DNA of 20,153 nt from CAYXGE01 sp964464435 (lineage in GTDB: Bacteria > Pseudomonadota > Gammaproteobacteria > Burkholderiales > Methylophilaceae). The notes under the pieces were generated by a model. It searched no databases. It had not been told where the DNA came from and was given only the letters and a program-made list of their open reading frames with translations. Numbering within the stretch: position 1 is the stretch's first letter; each line of letters begins with the position of its first letter. The DNA is taken from the NCBI GenBank assembly GCA_964464435.1, contig CAYXGE010000031.1, positions 1 to 20,153 of the forward strand, read 5' to 3'. Positions 1 to 7,193 of the stretch are shown here, piece by piece. Both the position numbers and the translations under genes were made by a program.

Positions 1-649
1 TATCTGCAATGCCACGGTTATGGATGTATTTTAAAAAGCGTGCTTGGTAAATGCCTGCTAGAGGGCCTAAGCCCATAGAAACAGTTGGGAACTGCCAGAA
101 GTCTGGCATTAACCATGGGTGCGGATAACTAGATAAGCCATTACCGCCTGTTTCTTGGCGGAAATTATCCATTTGTTCTTCAGTAAAACGACCCTCTAAG
201 AAAGCACGTGCATACACGCCTGGTGATGAGTGACCTTGAAAGTACACGCAATCGCCGCCAAACTTATCATTGGCTGCACGGAAGAAGTGGTTAAAACCTA
301 CATCATATAGCGTGGCTGCAGATTGAAAGCTGGCAATATGACCACCCACGCCTGGTGATTTTTCGTTAGCACGAAGCACGGTCATAATTGCGTTCCAGCG
401 CACTAATGCGCGCACGCGGCGCTCCATTTCAGGATCGCCCGGTAACCGTTGTTGCAAATGCGTTGGAATAGTATTGACGTAAGATGTAGTGGCTTTGTAA
501 GGCAAGTTACTGCCAGAGCGACGTGCTTTGTCAATGAGCGACTCTAAAATAAAGTGCGCGCGTTCTGTGCCCTCGTTCTCAAGTACCGAGGCAATAGCAT
601 CCAGCCATTCTTGGGTTTCTTGAGGGTCAATGTCGGGGGTTAATGCCAT
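1..649 (-). CDS. aceE: Pyruvate dehydrogenase E1 component, N-terminal part (runs off the left edge)
   Basis: This is the first 216 codons of a homodimeric, AceE-type pyruvate dehydrogenase E1. The enzyme uses thiamine diphosphate to decarboxylate pyruvate and acetylate the lipoyl groups of E2 in the cytoplasmic complex. The translation opens with MALTPDIDPQETQEWLDA and has the family blocks SYVNTIP, RWNAIMTV, GGHIASFQSAATLYDVGFNHFF and QGHSSPGVYARAFLEGR, all in the usual N-terminal order, so the identity is clear from recognition alone. The start is the ATG at 649-647, because a GGAG lies nine bases ahead and the earlier ATG at 663 is out of frame and soon stops. The thiamine-binding GDG region and the C-terminus lie outside the window, so intactness cannot be judged. 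The gene is divergent from the DUF3095 gene. Confidence 0.96.
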   Translation of the reverse strand, partial: MALTPDIDPQETQEWLDAIASVLENEGTERAHFILESLIDKARRSGSNLPYKATTSYVNTIPTHLQQRLPGDPEMERRVRALVRWNAIMTVLRANEKSPGVGGHIASFQSAATLYDVGFNHFFRAANDKFGGDCVYFQGHSSPGVYARAFLEGRFTEEQMDNFRQETGGNGLSSYPHPWLMPDFWQFPTVSMGLGPLAGIYQARFLKYIHNRGIAD

Positions 650-705
650 GTAGCGTTCTCCATGAATCTTTACGATAAACTAAAGACAAAAAATAATGTT
701 AGTTG

Positions 706-733
706 TGTATAGTGGTGCACTGTTAAAAACCAA
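706..733 (-). promoter_or_regulatory. Candidate sigma-70 promoter of aceE
   Basis: Read on the minus strand there is TTGGTT (733-728) and TATACA (711-706) separated by 16 bases. The -10 matches the consensus at five of six positions and the -35 at its TTG core. The implied transcript would begin near 699 and have a leader of about 50 bases ahead of the aceE start. The GTGCAC palindrome lies in the spacer. This is a motif call only. Confidence 0.4.
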
Positions 734-919
734 ATTAACCATGCAATAAGTATGCCTTTTAAAGGCGTAAACAGGTGCTAGTTTGGCTTTTTTAGCGCTT
801 TAGGTCAAGTTTATAAGTGCTTTAATGCGCAAAATTTAGCTTATTTATCGTTATCTATTTGCCTTTAAAACCTTTAATTTGGTTGCTTTGCGAGCCATTA
901 AGTATATAAAGAGGGCGTC

Positions 920-2116
920 ATGAATCAAGACCATGATATAAATTTTTATAGAAACCTAAACGCACAGCCCGTTTTTGATAATGCGTTAGCACCTGATACG
1001 CATGCAACTCTACCCAACACCTGGTGGGTGGTCATCGCTGATATTGAAAACTCTACTCAGGCCATTGAGTCGGGTAATTACAAAAACGTCAATACCGTCG
1101 GTGTGGCTTGTATTGCTGCATTAACTAATGTTAACCGTGATATTGATTTCCCCTTTATTTTTGGTGGTGACGGTGCAACAGCTGCCTTGCCGCCTTGTAT
1201 GCTTGAACAATCGATTATTGCCTTACGTGCAACACAGCAACTAGCAGAGCGTAGTTTTGGTCTTTCTTTGCGCGTGGGTTTAGTTAAAGCCTCTGATTTG
1301 TATGCGCAAGGGTTTAATTTACAGATTGGCAAAGTCAGATTATCGCCACATATTGTGCAACCCGTATTGTCTGGTGATGGTTGGTACGCGGCTGAACGCG
1401 TAGTTAAATCGAATGGCTCGCATGTATTGATGGTGCATGCGGAAGATGGTCCTGCAGAAGCAAGTTTTGAAGGGTTTGAATGCCGATGGCAAGGCGTGCC
1501 AAGTGTGCATGACCACAAACTTTCGTTGATTGTATCTGCCAACACGCGAGATGCGCACCAAGCTTATGTTATTTACCAAGCCGTATTGCAACAAATTAAA
1601 CATATTTACGGTGATGTCAAAGCCTACCATCCTTTGAATGCTAACCGCATGCAGCTTACCTTTAACTTTAAATTATTAAGTCATGAATGGCGCGTGCGCG
1701 CTTGGGGCTTGGGCACAGTAAAACAAGGCTTATACTTTTTAAAAATTATATTGCAGAACTTGGCAGGTTATTGGTTATTTAAGCGTCAAATGGATACGAA
1801 AGCAGTGAAGTGGAGCCAATATCGGCAAGAGCTTGTTGCAAATTCAGATTATCAAAAATTTGATGGTATGCTACGCATGGTGATGGATGGAAAAAAAGCG
1901 CAAGCACAGGCGTTAGAACATTATTTACAATCTGCTTTTTTGCGCGGCGATTTAGCGTATGGCATGCATCAATCTCAAGAGGCTTTGGTGACTTGTATTG
2001 TCAATTCACATGCAGGTAATCATATGCATTTTGTGGATGGCGGTTCAGGTGGGTATGCACTAGCAGCAAAAGCGCTCAAGGTGCGATTAGCATCGCAAAA
2101 ACTTAGTAGCGTGTAA
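920..2116 (+). CDS. DUF3095 family protein, nucleotidyl-cyclase-like
   Basis: A 398-residue protein that I recognise as the DUF3095 family; no function is established that I know of. The N-terminal half has the layout of a class III nucleotidyl cyclase core. A hydrophobic strand ends in ADIENST (Asp41, in the place of the first metal-binding aspartate), a helix follows, then a hairpin with FIFGGDGATAA (Asp84, second metal aspartate), then a strand SLRVGLV near 116-122 resembling the LRIGI strand of cyclases. The C-terminal half (about 200-398) contains a basic or amphipathic hydrophobic stretch near 265-290 and a conserved-looking HFVDGGSGGYA end. No signal peptide is seen. The start ATG has GAGG six bases upstream. 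A Crp/Fnr-type regulator follows after 60 bases with no visible terminator, so the two are probably co-transcribed. Cyclase activity is inference; substrate-specifying residues cannot be assigned by eye. Confidence 0.85.
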   Translation: MNQDHDINFYRNLNAQPVFDNALAPDTHATLPNTWWVVIADIENSTQAIESGNYKNVNTVGVACIAALTNVNRDIDFPFIFGGDGATAALPPCMLEQSIIALRATQQLAERSFGLSLRVGLVKASDLYAQGFNLQIGKVRLSPHIVQPVLSGDGWYAAERVVKSNGSHVLMVHAEDGPAEASFEGFECRWQGVPSVHDHKLSLIVSANTRDAHQAYVIYQAVLQQIKHIYGDVKAYHPLNANRMQLTFNFKLLSHEWRVRAWGLGTVKQGLYFLKIILQNLAGYWLFKRQMDTKAVKWSQYRQELVANSDYQKFDGMLRMVMDGKKAQAQALEHYLQSAFLRGDLAYGMHQSQEALVTCIVNSHAGNHMHFVDGGSGGYALAAKALKVRLASQKLSSV

Positions 2117-2176
2117 GGTTTTAACTTAGATAAATGACAAATATAAATCAAAACATAACATGATGGAGAGACAAGC

Positions 2177-2845
2177 ATGCAAACAATGGAGCAAACCCTA
2201 ACTTGGTTATCGCAATTTCCTGCGTTAGCGGGTTTAGAGCCAGAAGCGCTGGAAATGCTGGCAAAACATTCTCGAATTGTAGAAGCCCCAGTCGGTACGA
2301 TAGGCTATTCTGAAGGCATGCCATGCCATGGCTATGTGTTACGTTTAAAGGGCCGGTCACGCGTGTATAAAATGTCGACTAATGGCAGAGAAATTTTACT
2401 TTACCGGGTGGGTGCAGGTGAAACCTGTGTGATTACCACCACTTGTTTGCTTGGTAATAGTGATTATCCAGCCTCTACTGTGGTAGAAGAGCCGATTCGT
2501 GATGTGATTGTGCCAGATAAAGTGTTTCATCAATTAATGCTCGACTCTCTTACGTTTAGACGTTTTGTCATGGAAAACTATGGGGCATTAATCAGTGATT
2601 TAATTGTATTGCTTGATGAAGTTGCCTTTCAAAGTTTAGATGCACGTTTGGCTAAACTATTGTTGGATGCAGGCACTGATACTATTACAAGAACACATCA
2701 ACAAATGGCTGATGAATTAGGTACCGCCCGTGAAGTGGTGAGCCGCCAGCTCAAACGTTTTGAGCAAAAAGGCTGGCTCACTCTTGGGCGTGGTGAAGTG
2801 ATACTACTGAGCCGCAGCGCCTTGCAGGGTATGGCGACGAGTTAA
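2177..2845 (+). CDS. Crp/Fnr family transcriptional regulator
   Basis: A 222-residue regulator of the Crp/Fnr superfamily. Residues about 15-115 form the cyclic-nucleotide-binding-type beta-barrel with the GETCVITTTCLLGN block (81-94). A long dimerisation helix follows (about 115-150), and a winged helix at 171-212 has recognition helix TAREVVSRQLKRFE. In that helix Arg185, Glu186 and Arg190 sit where E. coli CRP has its three base-contacting residues, while Ser189 also fits the FNR E-x-x-S-R pattern. Binding to a TGTGA- or TTGAT-type half-site is therefore plausible. The Arg-Ser that holds the cAMP phosphate in CRP is not evident (YPAS is at that place), so cAMP may not be the ligand; Cys84 and Cys90 could be sensory instead. 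There is no FNR-type N-terminal cysteine cluster. A GGAGAG precedes the start. The 3' end overlaps the convergent pentapeptide gene by 42 bases. Confidence 0.9.
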   Translation: MQTMEQTLTWLSQFPALAGLEPEALEMLAKHSRIVEAPVGTIGYSEGMPCHGYVLRLKGRSRVYKMSTNGREILLYRVGAGETCVITTTCLLGNSDYPASTVVEEPIRDVIVPDKVFHQLMLDSLTFRRFVMENYGALISDLIVLLDEVAFQSLDARLAKLLLDAGTDTITRTHQQMADELGTAREVVSRQLKRFEQKGWLTLGRGEVILLSRSALQGMATS

Positions 2846-3880
2846 AGGGCAACTTGAAGCAACATTAGTGATTACAGATTGTTCGACGGCTGGAGTATCT
2901 CTAGTTGCAACAATTGCGCAATCAATACAAGCGCCTTTATCTTCTTTGTAACCTTTTATGGCCTCTAAGCCTTTCACATTGGTCATGATAGTGCCATCCA
3001 ATACCGCTTCAGCTAAGTTGGCCCCGGTAATGTCAGCCCCTGTTAAGTTGGCTTTGCTTAAGTCTGCTCTAAATAAATCGGTATTACGTAAGTTGGCATT
3101 GGTTAAGTCTGCAAACTGCATGTTAGCGCGGTTAATATCAGAGCCTTCAAAATTGCTGTTGGCAAACTTTCCGCCAATCGCTTCAAAGCGCATTGCGCCC
3201 ATGGGTTGATTACCAATATCTAAACCATAACGCCCTTTTTGTATGGTGGCATCGCTCATGTCTAAGCCGACCAATGTGCCTATCATGCGGGCATTACTAA
3301 GATTGGCGCCTTTGAAAATGGTTTTATCAAAAATAGCTTGAAAAATGGTGGCATTTTGCAAATTGGCGCCAGTAAAGTTGGCATTTTCAAGGCGAGCAAG
3401 ATTAAGGTACGCGCCTTGTAAATTAGCACCGCTTAAATTTGCGCCGCGCAAATAAGCGCCAAAAAAGCTAGTGTTGACCATATTGCAATGACGTAAATCT
3501 TTGCCATCTAATTCTAGATAACCTGCATCTTTGTTAGATAAATCGCAGGTTTTACTTTCAATTTGAGAAATGGCATCGGCTTGGCTTATTTTTTCACGTT
3601 CAACTTCAACGGCCTTAGGCTTGTTACTGGCGTAAAATTTCGCAGCTTTATCAATGGTGGCTTGTGGGTCAAATAGAAATGAATCGCGCGCACCTTCATT
3701 GCCAAAACAATATGTTTTGCCATTAAATACTTCTTTAATATCACAAGTGGTTTGTACAAATGCCCCTTTAGAAAGGCCAGTAGTGCAGTGGTCACCAAAC
3801 TCCCCAGCCCATGCATTGATGGCGAGTAAGGTTGCCACCAAGCTACTTAGAATGTTTACTGAATATTTAAATGTACGCAT
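2804..3880 (-). CDS. Exported pentapeptide-repeat protein with a YHS-like N-terminus
   Basis: The start is taken at 3880 (GGAG six bases upstream), giving 358 residues; an in-frame ATG at 3958 would add 26 residues with no ribosome site and would bury the signal peptide. Residues 1-25 are a Sec signal peptide ending in NAWA before GEFGD. Residues about 30-85 resemble a YHS domain: two cysteines, then NGKTYCFGNEGARDSFLFDP, the usual YHS tail. Two right-handed beta-helix blocks of A(N/D)Lxx repeats follow, at about 128-215 and 238-300. The C-terminal tail carries a CxxC pair (CIDC, 318-321) and Cys344. The likely location is the periplasm. The function is unknown; YHS domains often go with metal handling, and the CxxC would fit metal or redox chemistry. 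It lies 145 bases downstream of the persulfide operon, on the same strand, but with its own candidate regulatory site between them. Confidence 0.85.
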   Translation of the reverse strand: MRTFKYSVNILSSLVATLLAINAWAGEFGDHCTTGLSKGAFVQTTCDIKEVFNGKTYCFGNEGARDSFLFDPQATIDKAAKFYASNKPKAVEVEREKISQADAISQIESKTCDLSNKDAGYLELDGKDLRHCNMVNTSFFGAYLRGANLSGANLQGAYLNLARLENANFTGANLQNATIFQAIFDKTIFKGANLSNARMIGTLVGLDMSDATIQKGRYGLDIGNQPMGAMRFEAIGGKFANSNFEGSDINRANMQFADLTNANLRNTDLFRADLSKANLTGADITGANLAEAVLDGTIMTNVKGLEAIKGYKEDKGACIDCAIVATRDTPAVEQSVITNVASSCPLTRRHTLQGAAAQ

Positions 3881-3983
3881 GTTAATCTCCACGGTTGTCC
3901 AAAAAAGCACCTCTATTGGGATGCATGAAGAGTATTGTGCGCGTAAAAAAAGCCGCACACAGTAACGCAGGTTACAAGGATAT

Positions 3984-3999
3984 GGTGACTTTAGTCACA
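3984..3999 (-). promoter_or_regulatory. CRP-type palindromic operator candidate
   Basis: On the minus strand the sequence is TGTGACTAAAGTCACC, which matches the CRP-type pattern TGTGA-N6-TCACA at nine of ten defined positions; the inner arms GTGACT/AGTCAC are a perfect repeat around two bases. It lies 104 bases upstream of the pentapeptide gene start and about 60 bases upstream of a weak -10-like AATACT at 3936-3931, a spacing used by class I activator sites. A two-base loop makes it a poor terminator hairpin. Binding by the neighbouring Crp/Fnr-type protein is inference. Confidence 0.45.
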
Positions 4000-4025
4000 T
4001 AACAGAAAATAGTCATAGAAAAGGC

Positions 4026-4733
4026 TTATTCAGCCGCATGTATTTCAATTAAGCCTAGTTTTAAATTGGCTGGGACGGCTTGATCAATCAGTTTTGGTTT
4101 GGGTAAGTTTAAATTTGCCATGATTGCTTCAAACTCAGCAAGGGATTTGCCTGCTAACCTTGGGTTGTGGACTTTTTCATGACCAATACTAGATGCGGTA
4201 CGGCCATGGTAATCATGTCCTGGGTACACTAGGGTGTCGTCGGGGTAACTAAATAATTTTTCTGTAATGCTTTCATATAAGGCTTTGGCACTGCCACTTT
4301 GAAAGTCGGTTCTACCACAGCCATTAATCAGCAAGGCATCCCCAGTGAATAATTTATCATTCCAATAAAAAGACATGGAGCCTGCAGTGTGACCAGGCGT
4401 GTGAATGGCTAAGATGTGCTGGTTTTTACCAAATTGAAGCATTTGTCCATTCGTGAGTTGAACTTCTGCGGGCGTAATGCCGCAGTGTTCAGGGGTGGCT
4501 GCTTTAGCACCAGTGCGTTTGCATAAGTCGCCTGCTGAAGTAATATGGTCTGCATGCGCGTGTGTTTCAAGTACGTATTTTAAACTGACGTCAAGCTGCT
4601 TGATTAGCGTGAGATAAGCGTCAAGATGCGTGTCGACAGGGTCAATCATCACCGCATCTTTAGCATCTGCATCAATCAATAGGTATGTATAGGTGCAAGA
4701 AGCTGCATCAAAAAATTGGTGAAAAGTTTGCAT
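4026..4733 (-). CDS. Persulfide dioxygenase (ETHE1-type metallo-beta-lactamase fold)
   Basis: A 235-residue cytoplasmic enzyme expected to oxidise glutathione persulfide to sulfite and glutathione with a single Fe(II). The metallo-beta-lactamase motif THAHADH is at 57-63. By family alignment the iron ligands should be His58, His115 (in HTPGHT) and Asp132 (in FTGDALL), the single-iron arrangement of ETHE1 proteins. The block GCGRTDFQSGSAKALYESI and the YPGHDYHGRTASSIGHEK block are ETHE1 hallmarks that separate it from glyoxalase II. The length fits the family, with no fused rhodanese or DUF442 domain, which here sits on the oxidoreductase upstream. It is the last gene of the four-gene operon, 11 bases after the tauE-like gene, with only a weak AAGAAA ribosome site, so translation may lean on the upstream gene. 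It would consume the persulfide made by the sulfide:quinone oxidoreductase. Confidence 0.93.
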   Translation of the reverse strand: MQTFHQFFDAASCTYTYLLIDADAKDAVMIDPVDTHLDAYLTLIKQLDVSLKYVLETHAHADHITSAGDLCKRTGAKAATPEHCGITPAEVQLTNGQMLQFGKNQHILAIHTPGHTAGSMSFYWNDKLFTGDALLINGCGRTDFQSGSAKALYESITEKLFSYPDDTLVYPGHDYHGRTASSIGHEKVHNPRLAGKSLAEFEAIMANLNLPKPKLIDQAVPANLKLGLIEIHAAE

Positions 4734-4744
4734 GGTAGGCTTTC

Positions 4745-5554
4745 TTAAATAAACGTATTTATCATTAAACTGATGGCGACAAGTAAGGCAAAGGTGGCAA
4801 AGGTACGTTGTAAAACAACACCAGAAAAATAGGCGGCAATTTGTCTACTTATCAACATACCAATAAGCGCGCCTCCAGCAAAAGGGATAGCAATTTGCCA
4901 AGACATTCTGCCAAGCAAAATAGCGGTGATGACCCCTGCAGTAGACACCAATGCAATCACGCTTAGTGAGGTTGGTAATATTTGCGCCATGGTGATATTG
5001 CTATATTTTTTAAGCGCGGGCACTACTACAAAGCCTCCCCCCACACCAAGCATGCCCGATAAAAAGCCAGTCAACGCCCCAGTGTAGGTCAGTGCCCGAG
5101 CGCATTTCATGTTCCAATTAATTTGGCCTTCGTCCGTATTCACTTGGCAGGGTAGTAAATCACACATCATTGGGTCTTTTTCAGGCATGGTTTCTGTTGT
5201 TAGTAATAACATGCGAACAGCAACATAAATAAGTACCAGTGCAAATATGAGCGTTAATGGTTTATTAGGTAGTTGGTTTGCACACCATACCCCGATAGGC
5301 GCAATTAAAATACCTGTCGCGGCAATTAAACTGGCAGCACGGTAGCGAACCTGATTATGTTTTAATCCAATACCTGCTCCAGTAATGGCTGATATCGCCA
5401 CGGCAAGCAATGCCACAGGTGCAGCATCGGCGGCAGATAAATGTAAGCCAAAGATGAGCAATGGCACTGCAATAATAGAACCGCCAGCGCCCGTTAAGCC
5501 TAAAATAGCCCCTACTAAGCCACCCAATAAAACGGTTGTTAATGTCATCTCCAT
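4745..5554 (-). CDS. TauE/SafE (TSUP) family sulfur-anion exporter
   Basis: A 269-residue integral membrane protein of the TauE/SafE/YfcA family, with about eight hydrophobic segments in two related halves. The paired glycine signatures are visible: GLTGAGGSIIAVPLL (19-33) and GMLGVGGGFVVVPALKK (167-183). Members export sulfite, sulfoacetate or related anions across the inner membrane. Its position directly before a persulfide dioxygenase, which makes sulfite, points to sulfite export as the job; that is context inference. The central cytoplasmic-side or periplasmic loop (about 121-155) is longer than the other loops and holds Cys131, Cys136 and Cys151. The first ATG (5554) is preferred over the one at 5548 because GGAAAG lies five bases ahead of it. 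The gene starts 23 bases after the oxidoreductase stop. Confidence 0.9.
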   Translation of the reverse strand: MEMTLTTVLLGGLVGAILGLTGAGGSIIAVPLLIFGLHLSAADAAPVALLAVAISAITGAGIGLKHNQVRYRAASLIAATGILIAPIGVWCANQLPNKPLTLIFALVLIYVAVRMLLLTTETMPEKDPMMCDLLPCQVNTDEGQINWNMKCARALTYTGALTGFLSGMLGVGGGFVVVPALKKYSNITMAQILPTSLSVIALVSTAGVITAILLGRMSWQIAIPFAGGALIGMLISRQIAAYFSGVVLQRTFATFALLVAISLMINTFI

Positions 5555-5577
5555 TTATGCTTTCCGAGTGTTCATAA

Positions 5578-7173
5578 TTACTTTTCAGCGCTTGGTCTAG
5601 CTAGCCACTCGCGTCCTTTAAGCATTAAGTTCCAATATAACCAAGGCATGACAGTCGCTTTAAGTAGCCATGCAAAGCGCCGTGGTACTGTTGGAATTAA
5701 GGGGAACGTAGGTAACAATTTACCGCCATAGCCAAATTCAGCCATGACTACTTTGCCATGCTCAACGGTTAAAGGGCATGCGCCGTAGCCGTCGTAGTGC
5801 GTGTTCATCGGCTTAAGTTCTTTTGCGGCTAACAAATTTTCTGCTACCACAACAATTTGTTTTCTGGCCGCCGCTGCAGTTTTAGCATTAGGGCAGTTCA
5901 CTACATCACCCAAGGCAAAAATATTGGCATAACGTTTATGTTGCATGGTGGTTTGGTCAACATCACACCAGCCATTAGCATCTGCTAATGGGCTATTTTG
6001 AATAAAGTCAGGAGCGACTTGTGGGGGCACAACATGCAGTAAATCAAACGTTTTTTCTACGCGCGAAATTTCACCAGCATCATTTTTAATGTCAAACCAA
6101 GCACGTTTATTAGGACCATCTACTTTGACTAGAGTTGAATTAAAGACTAAGTTGGCGTTATAGCGTTTAACATAGGCCATGAGGCTGGGTACAAATGCCG
6201 CAACACCAAATAACACTGCACCTGCAGTATTAAATTCAATCTCAATATTATTTAGTAGGCCTTGTTTCTGCCAATAGCTAGCAGACATGTACATCGCTTT
6301 TTGTGGCGCGCCTGCGCATTTAATGGGCATCGGTGGTTGCGTAAAAATCGCTTTGCCAGATGTTAATTGTTGCACCAACTCCCAAGTATAAGGGGCGAGT
6401 TTAAAACCATAATTTGAGGTCACGCCATGCTTGCCCAAGGTTTCTGTCAACCCTTCAATTTTTTCCCAAGCGAGCCTTAAGCCAGGACAAACCACTAGTT
6501 GATGGTATGCTACAACGCGACCATCTGCTAATACCACTTGATTATTATCGGTATTAAAACTTGCTGCAGCGCTTTTAATCCATTCTGCTTTTTTAGGGAT
6601 GACATCCCGCATCGGGCGGATAGAGTTTTCACTATTAAATGCGCCACCGCCCACTAGAGTCCAAGCGGGTTGATAATAATGCGTTTCGCTTGGCTCAATT
6701 ATGGCAATACGTAAGTCACGCCTGCGTTTTAGCAAACTAGCGCATAGACCAATGCCTGCTGAACCACCACCCACAATCACCACATCAAAAGCACTGCTCC
6801 AATTGCAGGCATTCGTTACATCATTTTGTGTTTGTTGTAACTGTTTTTGTGCCATTTGATATAAGGTTTTTGCGCGATTACCCGTGCGACAAAAAGCCAT
6901 GACTGGGGCAGGTAAGGTGTTAAGTAAATGGCCAAAGGCAATGCCTTGTTCTTCTGTGATTTGACCAGGAATCACGGGTAAATAAGCAAACTGTAACCCA
7001 AGTGCTTGTGCGGTATTGGCCAAGTCTTGTTGCAAAGGTTGCTCTGCACCACCTTCGCCATCTGGTCTATTACAAATAATGGATTTGTAGCCTAAATCGG
7101 CTAGTGCAACAATGTCTTCATGCGAGATTTGTGAAGTGCATGAAAACGATTCGCTCATTTGATTAATGTCCAT
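5578..7173 (-). CDS. Fusion of DUF442 (rhodanese/phosphatase-like) domain to type II sulfide:quinone oxidoreductase
   Basis: A 531-residue bifunctional protein. Residues about 1-120 are a DUF442 domain with a six-residue loop CRTGNR (Cys95-Arg100), of the rhodanese pattern C-R-x-G-x-R, suited to carry a persulfide. Residues about 128-531 are an FAD-dependent oxidoreductase: VVIVGGGSAGIG (131-142), HYYQPAWTLVGGG (165-177), PIKCAGAPQKAMY with catalytic Cys286, and a C-terminal block DGYGACPLTVEHGKVVMAEF, then a hydrophobic tail ending MPWLYWNLMLKG for membrane association. These match the type II enzymes that include human SQOR, which oxidise sulfide at the membrane, pass electrons to quinone and release persulfide. 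The second active cysteine is probably Cys427 in NCPNAKTAAA, shifted from the human position. An AGGA sits seven bases before the start. It follows the repressor gene by 20 bases. NCBI-style annotations already describe this fusion type. Confidence 0.93.
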   Translation of the reverse strand: MDINQMSESFSCTSQISHEDIVALADLGYKSIICNRPDGEGGAEQPLQQDLANTAQALGLQFAYLPVIPGQITEEQGIAFGHLLNTLPAPVMAFCRTGNRAKTLYQMAQKQLQQTQNDVTNACNWSSAFDVVIVGGGSAGIGLCASLLKRRRDLRIAIIEPSETHYYQPAWTLVGGGAFNSENSIRPMRDVIPKKAEWIKSAAASFNTDNNQVVLADGRVVAYHQLVVCPGLRLAWEKIEGLTETLGKHGVTSNYGFKLAPYTWELVQQLTSGKAIFTQPPMPIKCAGAPQKAMYMSASYWQKQGLLNNIEIEFNTAGAVLFGVAAFVPSLMAYVKRYNANLVFNSTLVKVDGPNKRAWFDIKNDAGEISRVEKTFDLLHVVPPQVAPDFIQNSPLADANGWCDVDQTTMQHKRYANIFALGDVVNCPNAKTAAAARKQIVVVAENLLAAKELKPMNTHYDGYGACPLTVEHGKVVMAEFGYGGKLLPTFPLIPTVPRRFAWLLKATVMPWLYWNLMLKGREWLARPSAEK

Positions 7174-7193
7174 GTGAAATCCTATTTTTAGTT

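Noticed and set aside
1078..1545. Long open frame on the minus strand inside the DUF3095 gene
   Set aside because: It has no recognisable domain or ribosome site and lies fully within a clear coding gene on the other strand.
3962..3975. GTAAC-GCAG-GTTAC dyad followed on the minus strand by a T-run, as a terminator of the sulfide operon
   Set aside because: The T-run is separated from the stem by about ten bases and the stem is only five bases long, so it does not have terminator form.
5578..7173. Assembly artefact joining a phosphatase gene to an oxidoreductase gene
   Set aside because: The frame is continuous, the linker is natural, and this domain order is known in annotated bacterial proteins.
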